From assembly GCA_019359235.1 (NCBI GenBank), contig JAHHHT010000023.1, forward strand, positions 1 through 64,000: a DNA stretch of 64,000 nt, written 5' to 3'. The notes under the pieces were generated by a model. The model was not told the origin of the DNA, did no database searches, and was given only the letters and a program-made list of their open reading frames with translations. The translations under genes were made by a program, and so were the position numbers. Positions 62,843 through 64,000 of this stretch are shown piece after piece (position 1 is the first letter of the stretch; each line of letters opens with the position of its first letter). This DNA is from Oscillatoria princeps RMCB-10 (GTDB lineage: Bacteria > Cyanobacteriota > Cyanobacteriia > Cyanobacteriales > Oscillatoriaceae).

Positions 62843-62985
62843 ACGCTCGAACGAGGAAAAGTGGGGTCGCGCCGCACTAGCCAAATTGGTTAATGTCCTA
62901 ACCAATATGGCTACTGCTATATCATGCCCAGTTAATTGCCGGTAACAGACCTTTTTCCGGTCGCTCGACTGGGCGTGGTAGCAAC

Positions 62986-63088
62986 TATAGCCGTCTAAAT
63001 GATTCGGACAGCCTCCGCCGGTAGGGGCAGCCACGGGGGGACTGCCCCTACAGGAATTGTCCAAATGATTTAGACGCGCTCTATATAG
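62986..63088. repeat. MITE-like element, second copy with a different inner hairpin
   Basis: Outer arms TATAGCCGTCTAAATGATT (62986-63004) and AATGATTTAGACGCGCTCTATA pair like those at 8614-8718. The inner hairpin here is GTAGGGGCAGCCACGGG...CTGCCCCTAC (63021-63051). A partial third arm, TTCTAAATGATTTGTG, follows at 63092-63107. Nothing coding is seen between here and 63265. Confidence 0.75.
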
Positions 63089-63265
63089 CAGTTCTAAATG
63101 ATTTGTGAAACCCTCTCTCTTCTCTTTCCTTGGCGCTCTTGGCGCGTCCGCACTGCGGGAAGCAGCTGGCGTGTCTATGGCGGGTTCTTAAAAAAGAATT
63201 TTCACAGCTCAAGAACGAACCGCTATAAATGCCAGAATATTTAAACAGTTTGCGGAGAGATAGCC

Positions 63266-64000
63266 TTGACCGTCCCCAACCGTTTACAAAACTACATTAA
63301 TGGAAAGTGGTGCGCCTCCAGCGCCAGAGACTGCTTGGATGTTGTGAACCCGGCTACCGCTGAGGTGCTCGCTCAGGTGCCCCTCTCACCGGCAGCTGAG
63401 GTAGAGATCGCAGCACAAGCGGCGGCAAAAGCCTTTCCCGGCTGGCGGCAGACTCCGCCAGCAGAGCGGGTGCAATATTTGTTCAAACTCAAAAATCTAT
63501 TAGAAGAACATTTTGAGGATTTAGCTCGCACGATTACCCTGGAATGCGGAAAGACGCTAGCGGAGTCGGCGGGGGAGATGCGTCGGGCGATTGAGAATGT
63601 GGAAGTCGCCTGCGGCATTCCTATGCTGATGCAGGGGTGCAATTTGGAAGATGTGGCTCGCGGGATTGACGAGATGACTATCCGCCAGCCGGTGGGAGTG
63701 GCGGCTGTGATTGCGCCGTTTAATTTTCCAGGGATGATTCCGTTCTGGTTTTTACCATACGCCATCGCCTGCGGCAATACCTATATTGTCAAACCTTCGG
63801 AAAAAGTGCCGCTGACGATGCAAAAGGTGTTTGATTTGCTGGAGCGAACTGGGCTGCCGGCGGGAGTGGTCAATCTGGTTAACGGTGGCAAAGAAGCGGT
63901 GGATGCCATTTTAGACCACCCAGCGATCCGGGCGATTAGTTTTGTGGGATCGACGCCGGTGGCGCAGTATGTTTACAGTCGGGCGGCGGCTAATGGCAAA
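63266..64000 (+). CDS. mmsA: Methylmalonate-semialdehyde dehydrogenase (CoA-acylating), 5' part
   Basis: The first 245 codons of an aldehyde dehydrogenase, cut by the window end. [20 protein letters not shown] is a usual ALDH start. [18 protein letters not shown] and [20 protein letters not shown] are characteristic of the MmsA/IolA subgroup, which makes acetyl- or propionyl-CoA from (methyl)malonate semialdehyde. The NAD-site segment [13 protein letters not shown] is present, and [19 protein letters not shown] and [14 protein letters not shown] follow. The catalytic Cys lies beyond the window. It starts at TTG 63266, with GGAGAG 6-9 bp upstream; no in-frame ATG is near. Confidence 0.92.
   Translation, partial: MTVPNRLQNYINGKWCASSARDCLDVVNPATAEVLAQVPLSPAAEVEIAAQAAAKAFPGWRQTPPAERVQYLFKLKNLLEEHFEDLARTITLECGKTLAESAGEMRRAIENVEVACGIPMLMQGCNLEDVARGIDEMTIRQPVGVAAVIAPFNFPGMIPFWFLPYAIACGNTYIVKPSEKVPLTMQKVFDLLERTGLPAGVVNLVNGGKEAVDAILDHPAIRAISFVGSTPVAQYVYSRAAANGK

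Overview
The window comes from a filamentous, non-heterocystous-looking cyanobacterium of the Oscillatoriales type. The evidence is the gene content (CHASE2 cyclase, DUF928, CHAT-TPR, caspase/NB-ARC/WD40 genes, GltB/GltD), scattered GCGATCGC (HIP1) sites, and many short palindromic repeats between genes. I did no database search. All family names rest on motifs I could read.

Layout. 1-850: 5' end of a 16S rRNA gene on the minus strand with its promoter and leader. 847-5360: a Ca2+/H+ antiporter, a FecCD-type metal-chelate ABC permease and ATPase, and an NlpC/P60 peptidase. 5387-24706: a conflict/cell-death island. It holds a TPR protein, a caspase-NB-ARC protein, a caspase remnant, a three-gene unit (pseudo-caspase, receiver-like plus aminoglycoside-phosphotransferase-like kinase, divergent pyrimidine-nucleoside-phosphorylase homologue), a membrane glutaredoxin-like protein, a membrane caspase, a ribbon-helix-helix/ParB-like pair around iteron-like repeats, and an NB-ARC protein with 14 WD40 repeats. 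24707-30710: a long non-coding stretch, a substrate-binding lipoprotein, and a TetR gene in front of an emrA-emrB pair fused by deletion.

30791-39655 is a cyclic-nucleotide/GAF region: an AAA-like NTPase carrying four GAF domains, an alpha/beta hydrolase, a second AAA-like NTPase, and a CyaB-like adenylate cyclase with the same GAF-GAF module. 39671-41411 holds nested palindromic repeats, a small NADP-dependent oxidoreductase and a 64-aa protein. 41585-51215 carries gltD and gltB on the same strand, separated by about 3.5 kb with a Uma2 protein, a DUF4258/YgiT-like toxin-antitoxin pair, a DUF433 protein and a GTPase. 53243-61216 holds a small NfeD-like protein and a signalling cluster: DUF928, CHASE2-cyclase, MBL hydrolase, cNMP-binding protein and CHAT-TPR protease. 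61217-63265 is decayed, repeat-rich DNA with an RTX pseudogene and a 21-bp minisatellite. The window ends inside a methylmalonate-semialdehyde dehydrogenase gene.

How it fits together. The best candidate for an undescribed system is 9183-15510. A caspase fold whose catalytic His is replaced, a receiver-like/kinase protein and a thymidine-phosphorylase-like protein lacking its active-site His lie head to tail with short gaps, between two caspase genes that keep both catalytic residues. I read this as a sensing and signalling unit of altered enzyme folds coupled to active caspases, probably for abortive defence or programmed death. The cyclase, GAF-NTPase, cNMP and CHAT genes suggest a second, cAMP-linked stress response in the same stretch of chromosome.
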